In this document: one piece after another, positions 1 to 9,555 of the stretch
Layout: each line of letters opens with the position of its first letter
How positions within the stretch are numbered: position 1 is the stretch's first letter
From: an uncultured Bacilli bacterium
GTDB lineage: Bacteria > Bacillota_I > Bacilli_A > RF39 > UBA660
Length of the DNA: 40,418 nucleotides
Assembly: GCA_944358435.1 (NCBI GenBank)
Contig: CALVRD010000004.1
Coordinates: forward strand, 1-40,418
Reading direction: 5' to 3'
Notes under the pieces: generated by a model
Databases searched by the model: none
Told to the model about the DNA's origin: nothing
What the model saw: only the letters and a program-made list of their open reading frames with translations
Made by a program: the position numbers and the translations under genes

Positions 1-308
1 CCTAGTCTTTTTTATGATGTCTACTTTCAAGGGTGCATTTCAAGATTAGTCATTTTTTTCAATTATAACTATAATTATATGCTTGTTTTTCTCTATAAAA
101 TTTTTTTGGACTATATCCTACTTTATTATTAGCAATACCTAAAATCGATCTTTTGAATTTTATGAAAAAATATTTTAACGATAATTATATCTTTAATTTT
201 ATGAGATTCTTTAATGATTATTGATTATCTTTTTCTTTATTACAATTAATTATTTGTTTATAAAATGGTATAACTTTATGGTAAAATAAATATGAAAGGA
301 GGTATTAT
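1..308. other. AT-rich leader before dnaE, no gene seen
   Basis: I see no supportable gene in this stretch. It is extremely AT-rich with stops in all frames. A short more mixed-composition piece at 1-50 could be the tail of something outside the window, but I cannot identify it. An extended -10-like TGGTATAAC at 266-274 without a good -35 box may be the dnaE promoter. A strong ribosome site, AAAGGAGG, lies at 295-302. Confidence 0.5.
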
Positions 309-3263
309 ATGTATATTCCTTTATATAATAAAAGTAATTATACACTTTTATCTAGTTTACTTAAAATTGATGATTTAGTTACTTATGCTGAAAATAATAA
401 TATCTCCAGTATGGCTCTTACTGATACAACTATGTATGGTACTATGGAGTTTATTACAAAGTGTAAAAATAAAAATATTAAACCAATTATTGGATTAGAT
501 GTATTATTAGAAGAGTATAATATTGTACTTCTTGCAAAAGATTATCAAGGATATAAAAGCTTGATTAAATTATCAACTATTCAAAATGAAGAAAAAGTAA
601 CAGAAGAAGATTTAGAAAAGTATAGTGATAATGTTATTGGATTAGTTCCTTTTGTTTATAAAGATAAATTTAATGATTTGAAGAAAATATATAATGATTT
701 ATATCTTGGATATACTAATAAAAAAGAAGAGTTAGACGCTTTACTTATAACTGATGATATTGTTTTTCTTAGAGAAAATCTTTATTTAGATAAAAATGAT
801 ACGACAATACTTACTTATTTATATAAAATTAGAGATGGTAAAACAGTAAGCGATGAAGTTGTTTATAAGAACGAAAATCATGAACTAGAAATTACTAATT
901 TATTAGATTTAACTGATAATAGAGGTTTAATCAATACTATTAAGATAAGTGATATGTGTAATTTGGAATTTCCTAAGTTTAAATTATTATTACCAATATA
1001 TGAATGCGATGATACTAAACAATATTTATTTGAATTATGTAAAGTTGGTTTAACTAAACGGCTTAATGGAACAATTCCAAATAATTATAAAGAAAGATTA
1101 GTATATGAATTGAAAGTTATTAATGAAATGAATTTTCCCAATTACTTTTTAGTTGTATATGACTTTATAAGATTTGCGAAAAAGAATGGTATACTAGTTG
1201 GGCCTGGAAGAGGAAGTGCCGCTGGATCACTTGTTGCTTATTCTTTAGGAATAACTGATATAGATCCATTAAAGTATAATTTATTATTTGAACGTTTTTT
1301 AAATCCCGAGAGAAAAACAATGCCGGATATTGATACGGATTTTCCAGATAATAGGCGTGATGAAGTAATTAATTATGTTGTTGAAAAATATGGAAAAAGA
1401 CGTGTTAGTGGTATTGTGACATTTGGAACAATGGGAGCAAAACAAGTAATAAGAGATGTGGCGAGAGTATTAAATATACCAACTTATAAAATAGATAGTT
1501 TATGTAAATTTATTCCTGGAGTTACAAAAGATAAATTAAAGGACTTCTATGAGAAAATTCCAGCATTTAAAGCTAGAATAGATAGTGATACATTACTAAC
1601 AAATATGTATAAGATTTCCTTAAGATTAGAAGGGTTTCCAAGACATACTTCATCTCATGCAGCAGGTATTGTTATGAGTCAAGTTGATCTTGATGAAATA
1701 ATTCCTCTAACAACTGGAGATGGTATGTATTTAACTAGTTATTCTATGGAATATCTAGAAGATTTAGGACTTTTAAAAATGGATTTTTTAGGACTAAAAA
1801 ACTTAACAATAATTGATAATATTCTTAAAGATATTAATGAGCAGATGGGTGAGAAAATAGAGTTTTCACAAATACCATTAGATGATAAAGATACGTTAAC
1901 TGTTTTTGAGACTGCTGATACTAGTGGAATATTTCAATTTGAATCAGTTGGTATGAGAAATTTTTTAAGACGATTAAAACCTAATACTTTTGAAGATATT
2001 TTTGCTGCAATAGCTTTGTTTAGACCAGGACCTGCTATAAATATAGATACATATATTAAAAGAAAACATGGTGAAGAAGAAGTAACATATTTAGATGATT
2101 CACTAAAGGATATATTAAGTAATACATATGGAATTTTAATTTATCAGGAACAAATTATGCAATTAGCTAGTGTTTATGCAGGGTATTCACTAGGAGAAGC
2201 TGATATTTTAAGACGAGCTATGAGTAAGAAAAAGTTGGATTTATTAAAAAATGAAGAAGAAAAGTTTATTGCAAAAAGTATGCAAAAAAATCATCCTTAT
2301 GAGCAAGCTAAAAAAATATTTGATTTAGTATTAAACTTTGCAGGATTTGGATTTAATAGATCACACTCAGTTGCTTATGCTTTGATTGCTTATAAAATGG
2401 CTTATTTAAAAATACATTATAAAACAATTTTCTTTGCTAATCTTTTAACTAATGTTATTGGTAGTGAAAGTAAAACTCAGGAATATATTATGGAAGCTAA
2501 GTCTGAAAAACTAGAAATAATTAAACCAAGTATTAACCAAAGTGAATATCGATATATTGTAAAAGATAATAAAATTATATATCCATTTTCAAATATAAAG
2601 TCAATTGGAACAGTTGTTTCAAATGCTATTAAGAAAGCTAAAAGTAGTGGACCATTTCTTAATATATTTGATTGTATAAGTCGTCTTTATATAGCAGGAA
2701 TTGGTAAAAAAACATTTGAAGTTTTAATAAATGCTGATGTTTTTAAAGAATTTGGTTTTAATAGAGCTACTTTAATTTATAATTTAGATAGTTTATTTAA
2801 TTATGCTGAATTAACTAAAGATATTGATCCAAGTTTAGTAATGAAGCCGGAAATAGAAGTACAAAGAGAATATCCTAATACTTATTTATTAGAAAAAGAA
2901 AAAGAAGTATTTGGATTTTATTTATCATCACATCCTACAACAATGTATAAAAAAGATAATCCTTATTGTATTACAATAAATGATGTAAGTAATTATTTTT
3001 CTAAAAAAGTTGATACATTAATACTAGTAGATAAAATTAAAATTATTGATACTAGGAAAGGCGATAAAATGGCTTTTATTACGGGAAGTGATGAAACTGG
3101 TTCAATGGATTATACTTTGTTTCCTAAAGTTTATAAAGAGTATAGTAATATTCAAAGAGGCGATTTATTAAAGATAAGAGGAAATGTTGAAAGAAGATTA
3201 GATCAATATCAAATAATAGTAGAAAAAATAAAATATCTTCAAGAAGAGGGAGAAAATGAATAA
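309..3263 (+). CDS. dnaE: DNA polymerase III alpha subunit, DnaE type
   Basis: Replicative DNA polymerase of the C family. The 984-residue protein starts at an ATG seven bases after AAAGGAGG. Seen: an N-terminal PHP-like domain (about 1-200), GPGRGS at 298-303 and the catalytic PDIDTDF at 339-345 (D342, D344). The third catalytic aspartate is D493 in KMDFLGL. A GFGFNRSHSVAYA helix-hairpin region is followed by a C-terminal OB fold (about 905-975). It is shorter than the roughly 1100-1160 residues of typical DnaE. The first PHP metal-binding HxH motif is lost (YNK in its place) and the TDH motif reads TDT, so intrinsic proofreading is unlikely. Bacillota usually also carry PolC, which is not in this window. 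The gene overlaps lspA by 8 bases, so the two are probably cotranscribed. Confidence 0.97.
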   Translation: MYIPLYNKSNYTLLSSLLKIDDLVTYAENNNISSMALTDTTMYGTMEFITKCKNKNIKPIIGLDVLLEEYNIVLLAKDYQGYKSLIKLSTIQNEEKVTEEDLEKYSDNVIGLVPFVYKDKFNDLKKIYNDLYLGYTNKKEELDALLITDDIVFLRENLYLDKNDTTILTYLYKIRDGKTVSDEVVYKNENHELEITNLLDLTDNRGLINTIKISDMCNLEFPKFKLLLPIYECDDTKQYLFELCKVGLTKRLNGTIPNNYKERLVYELKVINEMNFPNYFLVVYDFIRFAKKNGILVGPGRGSAAGSLVAYSLGITDIDPLKYNLLFERFLNPERKTMPDIDTDFPDNRRDEVINYVVEKYGKRRVSGIVTFGTMGAKQVIRDVARVLNIPTYKIDSLCKFIPGVTKDKLKDFYEKIPAFKARIDSDTLLTNMYKISLRLEGFPRHTSSHAAGIVMSQVDLDEIIPLTTGDGMYLTSYSMEYLEDLGLLKMDFLGLKNLTIIDNILKDINEQMGEKIEFSQIPLDDKDTLTVFETADTSGIFQFESVGMRNFLRRLKPNTFEDIFAAIALFRPGPAINIDTYIKRKHGEEEVTYLDDSLKDILSNTYGILIYQEQIMQLASVYAGYSLGEADILRRAMSKKKLDLLKNEEEKFIAKSMQKNHPYEQAKKIFDLVLNFAGFGFNRSHSVAYALIAYKMAYLKIHYKTIFFANLLTNVIGSESKTQEYIMEAKSEKLEIIKPSINQSEYRYIVKDNKIIYPFSNIKSIGTVVSNAIKKAKSSGPFLNIFDCISRLYIAGIGKKTFEVLINADVFKEFGFNRATLIYNLDSLFNYAELTKDIDPSLVMKPEIEVQREYPNTYLLEKEKEVFGFYLSSHPTTMYKKDNPYCITINDVSNYFSKKVDTLILVDKIKIIDTRKGDKMAFITGSDETGSMDYTLFPKVYKEYSNIQRGDLLKIRGNVERRLDQYQIIVEKIKYLQEEGENE

Positions 3264-3723
3264 TAAAAAGATGATTTATGGAAGTGCATTATTTTTACTT
3301 ATATTTGATCAAGTAGTAAAAATAATTGTTAGAACTAATATGAATTTATATCAAGAAATTAAAATAATTCCTAATTTATTTTCTTTATATTATGTTGAGA
3401 ATAGTGGAGCAGCTTTTAGTATTTTTGAAAATAGTATATTATTTTTAATTATTATTAATTTTATCTGTTTAATAGTTTTAAATAGATTAATTTTAAAAGA
3501 AAAGTTACCTAAATATGCTTTTATACCATTAGGTTTATTATTAGGGGGAATATTAGGTAATTTAATTGATCGTGTTATTTTTAAGAGTGTAACAGATTAT
3601 TTATCAGTATTTATTTTTAAATATAGTTTTCCGGTATTTAATATTGCTGATATTGGGATTACGTTGAGCACAATTTTCTTAATAGTAGTTTTTATAATAA
3701 ATGATAAGAAAGAAAAAAGTTAA
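3256..3723 (+). CDS. lspA: Lipoprotein signal peptidase (signal peptidase II)
   Basis: Aspartyl membrane protease that removes the signal peptide from diacylated prolipoproteins. The 155-residue protein has the family's four membrane helices and all signature motifs: ENSGAAF near 48-54, GNLIDR at 101-106 with catalytic D105, and FNIADIG near 128-134 with catalytic D132. Length is normal for the family. The start ATG lies inside the end of dnaE, preceded by AGAGGGAG, which indicates translational coupling. Its presence means the organism makes lipoproteins, although no lipobox gene is evident in this window. Confidence 0.97.
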   Translation: MNNKKMIYGSALFLLIFDQVVKIIVRTNMNLYQEIKIIPNLFSLYYVENSGAAFSIFENSILFLIIINFICLIVLNRLILKEKLPKYAFIPLGLLLGGILGNLIDRVIFKSVTDYLSVFIFKYSFPVFNIADIGITLSTIFLIVVFIINDKKEKS

Positions 3724-3769
3724 AAAAATAGTTTGATATATAATGTCGAAAAGTGTAAGGAGGAATTTT

Positions 3770-4654
3770 GTGATAAAAGTTATTGAAGAGAATCAAGTAA
3801 GGATAGATTCTTATTTAGCTGAAAAATTGGAATTGTCACGTAGTAAGATTCAAAAATTAATTAAAGAAAAATTAGTAACAGTTAATGGTAAGACGGTTAA
3901 TGTTAGCTATCAAGTTAAGTTAGATGATGAGATTGAAATTAATGATGATCTTAATTATGAAATAAATGTTCAGCCAGAAAATATAGATATAGATATTATT
4001 TATGAAGACGATGATTTGTTAGTAATAAATAAAGCTAGTGGGATGGTTGTTCATCCTGCTCTGGGACATTATACTGGTACTCTTGTAAATGCTTTATTAT
4101 ATAAATTTAATATTACAGCAGGAGAAGTTAATAGACCTGGTATTGTTCATAGATTAGATAAAGATACTAGTGGATTGATGTTAGTAGCAAAGAATGAATT
4201 TACTCATGAGAAGTTATCAGAAATGATTGCGAAGAAAGAAGTTGAAAGACATTATTTAGCAATTGTTAGAGGGGTAATAAAACATGATACGGGAACAATA
4301 GATGCTCCAATTGGAAGAGATGTTAATGATAGACAAAAAATGGCTGTTACGGATCAAAATGCTAAAGAGGCTGTAACTCATTTTAAAGTATTAGAAAGAT
4401 TTAAAGAAAATACCTTAATAGAATGTATTTTAGAAACTGGTAGAACTCATCAAATTAGAGTACATATGGCTTATATTGGTTATCCTATTTTAAATGATCC
4501 GGCTTATGGAAAAGGAAATGTTACGGAGTTTGGACAAATGCTTCATTCTAAGAGTATTAAATTTAAACATCCAAGAACAGGTAAAGAGTTATTCTTTGAA
4601 GTTGATCCACCAAAGGAATTTCATGATAAGTTAGAAAAATTGAGAGATGAGTAG
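3770..4654 (+). CDS. rluD: RluD-type 23S rRNA pseudouridine synthase
   Basis: Pseudouridine synthase of the RluA/RluD family, which modifies uridines of large-subunit rRNA. An N-terminal S4 RNA-binding domain (about 10-60) is followed by the synthase domain with HRLDKDTSGL and catalytic D130. The motif GRTHQIRVHM lies further on. I choose the GTG at 3770 rather than the upstream ATG at 3743. A strong AAGGAGG at 3757-3763 sits six bases before the GTG and would lie inside the coding region if the ATG were used. This gives 294 residues. The close order lspA-rluD is common in Bacillota. Exact target uridines cannot be read from the sequence. Confidence 0.93.
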   Translation: MIKVIEENQVRIDSYLAEKLELSRSKIQKLIKEKLVTVNGKTVNVSYQVKLDDEIEINDDLNYEINVQPENIDIDIIYEDDDLLVINKASGMVVHPALGHYTGTLVNALLYKFNITAGEVNRPGIVHRLDKDTSGLMLVAKNEFTHEKLSEMIAKKEVERHYLAIVRGVIKHDTGTIDAPIGRDVNDRQKMAVTDQNAKEAVTHFKVLERFKENTLIECILETGRTHQIRVHMAYIGYPILNDPAYGKGNVTEFGQMLHSKSIKFKHPRTGKELFFEVDPPKEFHDKLEKLRDE

Positions 4655-4833
4655 GTATTTTAACGTAGTATAGGAATTTTATCTTTTATATTAATATTAA
4701 ATAATAAAGTAAAAACAAAGTATATTATTTTAATATTTGTGAAAAAATTACAAAAGTATTAAAAATAAATGTATTTTTTTAAATTTTTTGAAAAGTAATG
4801 TGTTTATTATAATGATTTAGATTTGAAAAATGC

Positions 4834-4862
4834 TTGCACAATTACTTATTTTTATATAAAAT
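4834..4862 (+). promoter_or_regulatory. Sigma-A-like promoter for a short transcript
   Basis: -35 TTGCAC at 4834-4839, 17-base spacer, -10 TAAAAT at 4857-4862. Transcription would start near 4869, just before two hairpins and far from any start codon. Confidence 0.5.
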
Positions 4863-4868
4863 TATAGT

Positions 4869-4970
4869 GTTAAGAGTTGTTCTATTTGGTAGAATTTATG
4901 AACAACTTATTAAAAATAGTTAAGCAGTATTTTTAGATTTTTTAGGTTTTAACTACTGCTTTTACTTTGT
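4869..4970 (+). ncRNA. Candidate small RNA or leader with two hairpins
   Basis: The roughly 100-base stretch after the promoter at 4834-4862 folds into hairpin 1 (4875-4907, 8-bp stem) and hairpin 2 (4922-4961, 8-bp stem with a 24-base loop), followed by a loose T-rich stretch. The arms of hairpin 2 are circularly permuted: TAGTTAA next to GCAGTA on the left, TTAACTA followed by CTGCTT on the right. Two mutually exclusive stems are therefore possible. No known riboswitch or RNA family is recognised. It may equally be just the rluD transcript terminator. Confidence 0.3.
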
Positions 4971-4986
4971 AATTTTGTCTTACTCC

Positions 4987-5015
4987 TTGAAAAATAAGAT
5001 AAAATGTGTTATAAT
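4987..5015 (+). promoter_or_regulatory. Promoter of the acyl-CoA synthetase-like gene
   Basis: -35 TTGAAA at 4987-4992, 17-base spacer, -10 TATAAT at 5010-5015 with the extended TGT before it. It lies inside a possible longer reading frame starting at 5004, which shows that the real start is the downstream ATG at 5040. Confidence 0.8.
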
Positions 5016-5039
5016 ATGCGACAAATGAAGGGGGATAAT

Positions 5040-6908
5040 ATGGATACAACTATTAAAAATCTAAAATTTTATGAAGAAGATTTATCAGCAGAACAAATTA
5101 GAAATTTATATTTAAGAAAACTAGCTACTGGGGAGATTCAAGGGCCTCCAACAGGAAAACCTAGTATGGATAAACCACATTTAAAGTTTTATCCTGAGGA
5201 AGCTTTAAAGTTAGACTTTCCAAAAATGACAATGTATGATTATTTAAAGGAACAAAGTAAAAATCATTTTGATGATATTGCGATAGTATTTGATACTGAT
5301 TTTGGGAAAAATGAAATAACTTATGGAGAATTATTTTCGAATATAGATTCACTTAGTGAAACTTTACAAAGTGTTTATGGTATAAAAAAAGGTGATAAGG
5401 TGGCTGTAAGTTTAGCAAATACACCAGAATCTGTTTATGCATTTTATGCGTTGTCAAAGATGGGAGCTATTTATTGCCCAATTGATCCAAGAGCTAATGA
5501 ATATGGATTAGAACGAGACTTAAAAGATCTAGATGTAAAGATGTATATAGGTATTATGGACAATTATAAAAAAGCAAAAAGGGTATGTAAAGGGTTAGGA
5601 ATTAGTAATGTAGTGATTACATCACCTATTAATTCACTTAATAGTAAAGTGGCGAAATCTTTATATATATCACAAAAGGCTTTAGAAGGAAATGTTCCAT
5701 TTTCTTTAAAGAGGCGTTGGCCAAAATTGAATCAAAATAGTGGTTTGAATTTTGTTAATTCTGATGTCTATGAAGAGGGTTCTTTAGCTGCTATATCATA
5801 TACAGGTGGTACTACAGGAGTACATAAAGGTGTTGAATTATCTAATGATGCTTTAAATAATATGGTATTTTCTCATAGATATATAATGGAAAATGTAAAA
5901 CGTGGTGATGTATTTATGAATATATTACCGCAATTTATGATTTTTGGTATGTTTACTCTTCATCTTGCATTGTGTAGGGGCCTAGAAACGCATTTGTTAT
6001 TAGATGCTTCTCCAGATAATTTTTTAAAGAATTTAAAAAGATTAAATCCGGCAATGGCCTTTGGTGGTCCTGTTCATTGGGAAACATTAATTGATAATCC
6101 TGAGGTTATACCAGGATGTCTTTCAAATATGAAAGCACCAGTATCAGGTGGTGAAAGTTTACCAGTTGTAAAAGAAAGAAAAATTAATGAAAGTTTAATA
6201 AAAGGTGGGGCTCAAGAAACAATTTGTAATGGTTTTGGTGCATCAGAATTAGGTGGTTCAGTAACTTTAAAAGAAGGAAATAAAAGTAGGGAAGGAACTG
6301 TTGGAATTTTGCATGTATATGACAATGCTAAAATAGTTAATCCAAATACCGGTGAAGAAGAATATTATAATAACGTTGGAGAATTGTATGTAACAACGCC
6401 TTCATTAATGCTTAGATATCATAATAATGAAGAAGAATCAAATAAAGCTATAAAAGTTAGCGAGGATGGTACTAGATGGTTTGCAACTGGTGATTTAGCT
6501 AAAATAGATGAAGATGGTACTATTGAATTAGTAGGTAGAATTAAGAGATTATTTGTTTGTGGCTTAAATAATGTTTATCCACCAGAAATGGAGGAGTTAA
6601 TAGCTTCTATACCTGGTGTTAAGAAATGTGCAGTTGTACCAATTCCTGATGAAGAATTACGTCAAGTTCCTAAAGTACACTTTGTAATAGAAAATGATAC
6701 TGAAGAGAATAGAAGTAAAATTCAAGCTGCTACTCAAGCACTAATAGCTGAGAGAATAGGTGTTGAAGTTTTACCACATTACTATGAATTTAATGATGAT
6801 TTGAAATACACACCGAATGGAAAAGTAGATTTTGAAGGTATTAGAAAAGATGATATTGAAAAAATGAATATTGTATCAGAAAAGCAAAAAGTAAAAACAA
6901 ATAAATAG
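5040..6908 (+). CDS. Acyl-CoA synthetase / AMP-forming ligase
   Basis: Adenylate-forming enzyme of the ANL superfamily, most likely a fatty acyl-CoA ligase that activates a carboxylate with ATP. The 622-residue protein carries the phosphate loop YTGGTTGVHKG at 254-264, NGFGASELGG (A5), GDLAKIDEDG from 484 (A7), GRIKR at 499-503 (A8) and the C-terminal TPNGK with catalytic lysine K595. No carrier or condensation domain is attached, so it is not a peptide synthetase module. The start at 5040 follows GAAGGGGG and lies 25 bases after its own -10 box. It is transcribed alone, from its own promoter to the terminator at 6916. The substrate cannot be read from the sequence. Confidence 0.88.
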   Translation: MDTTIKNLKFYEEDLSAEQIRNLYLRKLATGEIQGPPTGKPSMDKPHLKFYPEEALKLDFPKMTMYDYLKEQSKNHFDDIAIVFDTDFGKNEITYGELFSNIDSLSETLQSVYGIKKGDKVAVSLANTPESVYAFYALSKMGAIYCPIDPRANEYGLERDLKDLDVKMYIGIMDNYKKAKRVCKGLGISNVVITSPINSLNSKVAKSLYISQKALEGNVPFSLKRRWPKLNQNSGLNFVNSDVYEEGSLAAISYTGGTTGVHKGVELSNDALNNMVFSHRYIMENVKRGDVFMNILPQFMIFGMFTLHLALCRGLETHLLLDASPDNFLKNLKRLNPAMAFGGPVHWETLIDNPEVIPGCLSNMKAPVSGGESLPVVKERKINESLIKGGAQETICNGFGASELGGSVTLKEGNKSREGTVGILHVYDNAKIVNPNTGEEEYYNNVGELYVTTPSLMLRYHNNEEESNKAIKVSEDGTRWFATGDLAKIDEDGTIELVGRIKRLFVCGLNNVYPPEMEELIASIPGVKKCAVVPIPDEELRQVPKVHFVIENDTEENRSKIQAATQALIAERIGVEVLPHYYEFNDDLKYTPNGKVDFEGIRKDDIEKMNIVSEKQKVKTNK

Positions 6909-6915
6909 ATAATGT

Positions 6916-6953
6916 AAAAAGATAACGTATTGTGTGAGATGTTATCTTTTTTT
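6916..6953 (+). terminator. Intrinsic terminator
   Basis: Stem AAAAAGATAAC with GTTATCTTTTT, loop of about 14 bases, ending in a T-run. It closes the acyl-CoA synthetase-like transcript. Confidence 0.85.
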
Positions 6954-6989
6954 GTTTGATTTTTACTATGGTTTTCTAAATAAAATTTA

Positions 6990-7018
6990 TGGCAATAGTT
7001 AAATATACGTGTTATAAT
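6990..7018 (+). promoter_or_regulatory. Promoter of the hybrid histidine kinase
   Basis: Extended -10 TGTTATAAT at 7010-7018. The -35 is weak (TGGCAA at 6990-6995) with a 17-base spacer. Confidence 0.6.
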
Positions 7019-7046
7019 TTATATTATAGAGAATTGAGGTGCAGGA

Positions 7047-9551
7047 ATGGAAAATTTATCATTTACTAATATTTCTTTTTCAATAGGGAGTATACTTTTC
7101 ATTGTTATGCTTCTTGTTGTATGTATAATAAAGAGGGTTGGTTATAGAAATGAAAATAAGATTTATTTGGGATTGGTAATTACATCATTAATTGGGCTTA
7201 TTTTAGACAATATATCATATTTTATGACAATTTCTTTAGTAGATTATAATTCTAGTGTGTATAAGTTAATTACAAAATTAATTTTTTGCTATTATGATAT
7301 ATGGGGAATTTTATTTTTATTGTATATATTTGCAGTATGTTTTAGAAAAAAAGAAGAGCTTGATAAATACAATAAATATAAAAACATTGTAATAAAATTT
7401 ATTTTACCATTGTTAACGATAGCTAATTTATTTCTGCCAATAGAGTACATTGAAAATGTAACTTCTTTATATCCTACTGGAATAAGTGTAAATTTGTCTT
7501 ATTTTATGGCTATCTTAGGAATAGTTGTGATGTGTTGTTTATTACTTAAAAATAAGAAATATATTGCTAGTAAAGAGTTTATTCCTTTATGGTTTTTAAT
7601 TGTTTTCTCAACAATAACTATGATTGTGCAGTTTGTTGTTCCAGGTTTAATTTTACTAACATCAGTGGAAGCTTTAGTAACATTTATAATGTATTTCACA
7701 ATAGAAAACCCCGATGTTAAAATGATTGAACAACTAGAGCTTGCAAAAGAAGCTGCTGAAAAGGCTAATAGTGCAAAGACAGACTTTTTATCTAGTATGT
7801 CTCATGAGATACGTACACCATTAAATGCTATTGTTGGATTTAGTGATTATATAATGACTTCAAATACCTTAGAAGAAGCTAAAGAAAATGCTCAAGATAT
7901 TATTAGTGCTTCTAATACTTTACTTGAAATAGTTAATGGTATTTTGGATATTTCAAAAATAGAAGCTGGTAAATTGGAAATTACTAATTCTAAGTATAAT
8001 GCAAGAAATACATTTGAAGAACTTGCTAAATTAATAGTTCCTAAGATGCAAGAAAAAGGACTAGACTTTTCATATTATATTGCTCCAGATATTCCAGAGA
8101 CTTTATTTGGGGATCATGCTAATATAAAGAAGGTTATTACTAATCTTTTAAGTAATGCTTATAAATATACTGATAAGGGCTTTGTTCGATATGAAGTAAA
8201 TTGTATTAATAGTTCTGAGGTAACTAAACTTATTATTACTGTTGAAGATTCTGGTCGTGGAATAAAAAAAGAGAGTATTGATAAATTATTTACTAAGTTT
8301 CAACGATTAGAAGAAGATCGTAATACAACAATTGAAGGAACTGGTTTAGGTCTTGCTATTACTAAGCAATTAGTTGAATTAATGGGTGGTAAAATACTTG
8401 TACATACTGTTTATGGAGAAGGATCTAAATTTACAGTAGTTTTAAATCAAAGAATTACTACATCTGCTAATACAGAAGAAATATTAGAAATTAAAGATAC
8501 TTTAGATTTAACTGATAAAAAGTTATTAATTGTTGATGATAATGCTTTAAATATTAAAGTTGCGACTAAAATACTTGAACGTTATAAAGCTAATAACGTT
8601 ACTTCAGTAGATAGTGGTTTTGCTTGCATTGATAAGGTAAAAGCAAATGAAGTATATGATGTAATCTTATTGGATGATATGATGCCTAAAATGGGTGGAG
8701 TAGAAACATTAAAAAAACTAAGAGAAATTCCGGGATTTAATCAACCAGTTGTTGTATTAACAGCTAATGCTATTACTGGTATGAGAGAAAAATACTTAGC
8801 AGATGGCTTTGATGATTACTTAGCTAAACCAATTGAAAAAGAAGAGTTAGTTAAAGTTATGAATAGAGTATTAGATAAAAATGTAAATGTAAAACAAGAA
8901 AATACTAATATTGATATTCAAAGTCAAGATGTATCAGATGAAATAAAAAAAGAAATAATTCCTGTTGAAGAAAATATTGAAGATACTTTAGAAAATACAC
9001 AAAAACTTACTCCAATAACTGAGTTAAAAAATTCTTTAGTTGAACAGTTAGAAACTGAAACACTTGATGTAGAAACAAATACTACTGAACCTAGTGTAAA
9101 AGAGGATGATGCTTTAAGAAAAGAACATTCATACGAAGATAAAAAAAATTTTTTAATTAAAAAAGGAATTGATTTAGATAAGGCTTTGGAACTTTTAGGT
9201 GATATGGAAATGTATGATATTACTTTAAAAGATTTTCTTGATGAGGCTGATAATAAGTGGTTAAGAATTAGAAGTTATAAACAAGCAAAAGATATGAAAA
9301 ACTATGCAATAGAAGTTCATTCTTTAAAAAGTGATTCTAAATACTTAGGTTTTATGGGACTTGCTAATATTGCTTATGAGCATGAATTAAAAAGTAAAGA
9401 AAAAGATATTGACTTTGTTAATGAAAACTTTGGTAGATTAGAAAATGAATATAATAAGGTAATGACTATAATTGATCAATATGATAATCTACATAAAGAT
9501 CAATTTACTAAAGATGATATTTCAAGTGATTTTGATAATTCAATTCTTTAA
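7047..9551 (+). CDS. Hybrid sensor histidine kinase with receiver and Hpt domains
   Basis: Membrane sensor with a complete phosphorelay in one chain of 834 residues. Seen in order: about seven membrane helices (10-218), a short coiled coil (225-245), and HisKA with phospho-histidine H253 in MSHEIRTPLNA. The ATPase domain has N-box NLLSNAYKYT (366-375), DSGRGI and GTGLGLAIT. The receiver (about 491-605) has acceptor D543 in LLDDMMPKMGG. A charged linker leads to an Hpt domain with H758 in VHSLKSDSKYLG. Phosphate would move H253-D543-H758 to a separate regulator. No response regulator is nearby, so its partner is elsewhere. The sensed signal is unknown. It has its own promoter and faces tspO tail to tail. 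Confidence 0.93.
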   Translation: MENLSFTNISFSIGSILFIVMLLVVCIIKRVGYRNENKIYLGLVITSLIGLILDNISYFMTISLVDYNSSVYKLITKLIFCYYDIWGILFLLYIFAVCFRKKEELDKYNKYKNIVIKFILPLLTIANLFLPIEYIENVTSLYPTGISVNLSYFMAILGIVVMCCLLLKNKKYIASKEFIPLWFLIVFSTITMIVQFVVPGLILLTSVEALVTFIMYFTIENPDVKMIEQLELAKEAAEKANSAKTDFLSSMSHEIRTPLNAIVGFSDYIMTSNTLEEAKENAQDIISASNTLLEIVNGILDISKIEAGKLEITNSKYNARNTFEELAKLIVPKMQEKGLDFSYYIAPDIPETLFGDHANIKKVITNLLSNAYKYTDKGFVRYEVNCINSSEVTKLIITVEDSGRGIKKESIDKLFTKFQRLEEDRNTTIEGTGLGLAITKQLVELMGGKILVHTVYGEGSKFTVVLNQRITTSANTEEILEIKDTLDLTDKKLLIVDDNALNIKVATKILERYKANNVTSVDSGFACIDKVKANEVYDVILLDDMMPKMGGVETLKKLREIPGFNQPVVVLTANAITGMREKYLADGFDDYLAKPIEKEELVKVMNRVLDKNVNVKQENTNIDIQSQDVSDEIKKEIIPVEENIEDTLENTQKLTPITELKNSLVEQLETETLDVETNTTEPSVKEDDALRKEHSYEDKKNFLIKKGIDLDKALELLGDMEMYDITLKDFLDEADNKWLRIRSYKQAKDMKNYAIEVHSLKSDSKYLGFMGLANIAYEHELKSKEKDIDFVNENFGRLENEYNKVMTIIDQYDNLHKDQFTKDDISSDFDNSIL

Positions 9552-9555
9552 AAAA

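Larger units (their letters stand above)
4655..5039 (+). other. Intergenic region with two promoters and two hairpins
   Basis: 385 bases without a protein gene. The first 170 bases are featureless A/T. A promoter at 4834-4862 is followed by hairpin 1 at 4875-4907 (AGTTGTTC pairing with GAACAACT) and hairpin 2 at 4922-4961 (AAGCAGTA pairing with TACTGCTT), then T-rich sequence. A second promoter at 4987-5015 serves the downstream gene. The arrangement suits either a short non-coding RNA or a leader/terminator between the two operons. Confidence 0.5.

Noticed and set aside
1-50. End of a transposase or other gene at the left edge
   Set aside because: The stretch is slightly less AT-rich, but no frame gives a recognisable protein end and no inverted repeat could be paired.
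5161-5352. Minus-strand frame of 63 codons within the acyl-CoA synthetase gene
   Set aside because: It is a shadow of a clear gene with conserved motifs and has no start signals of its own.
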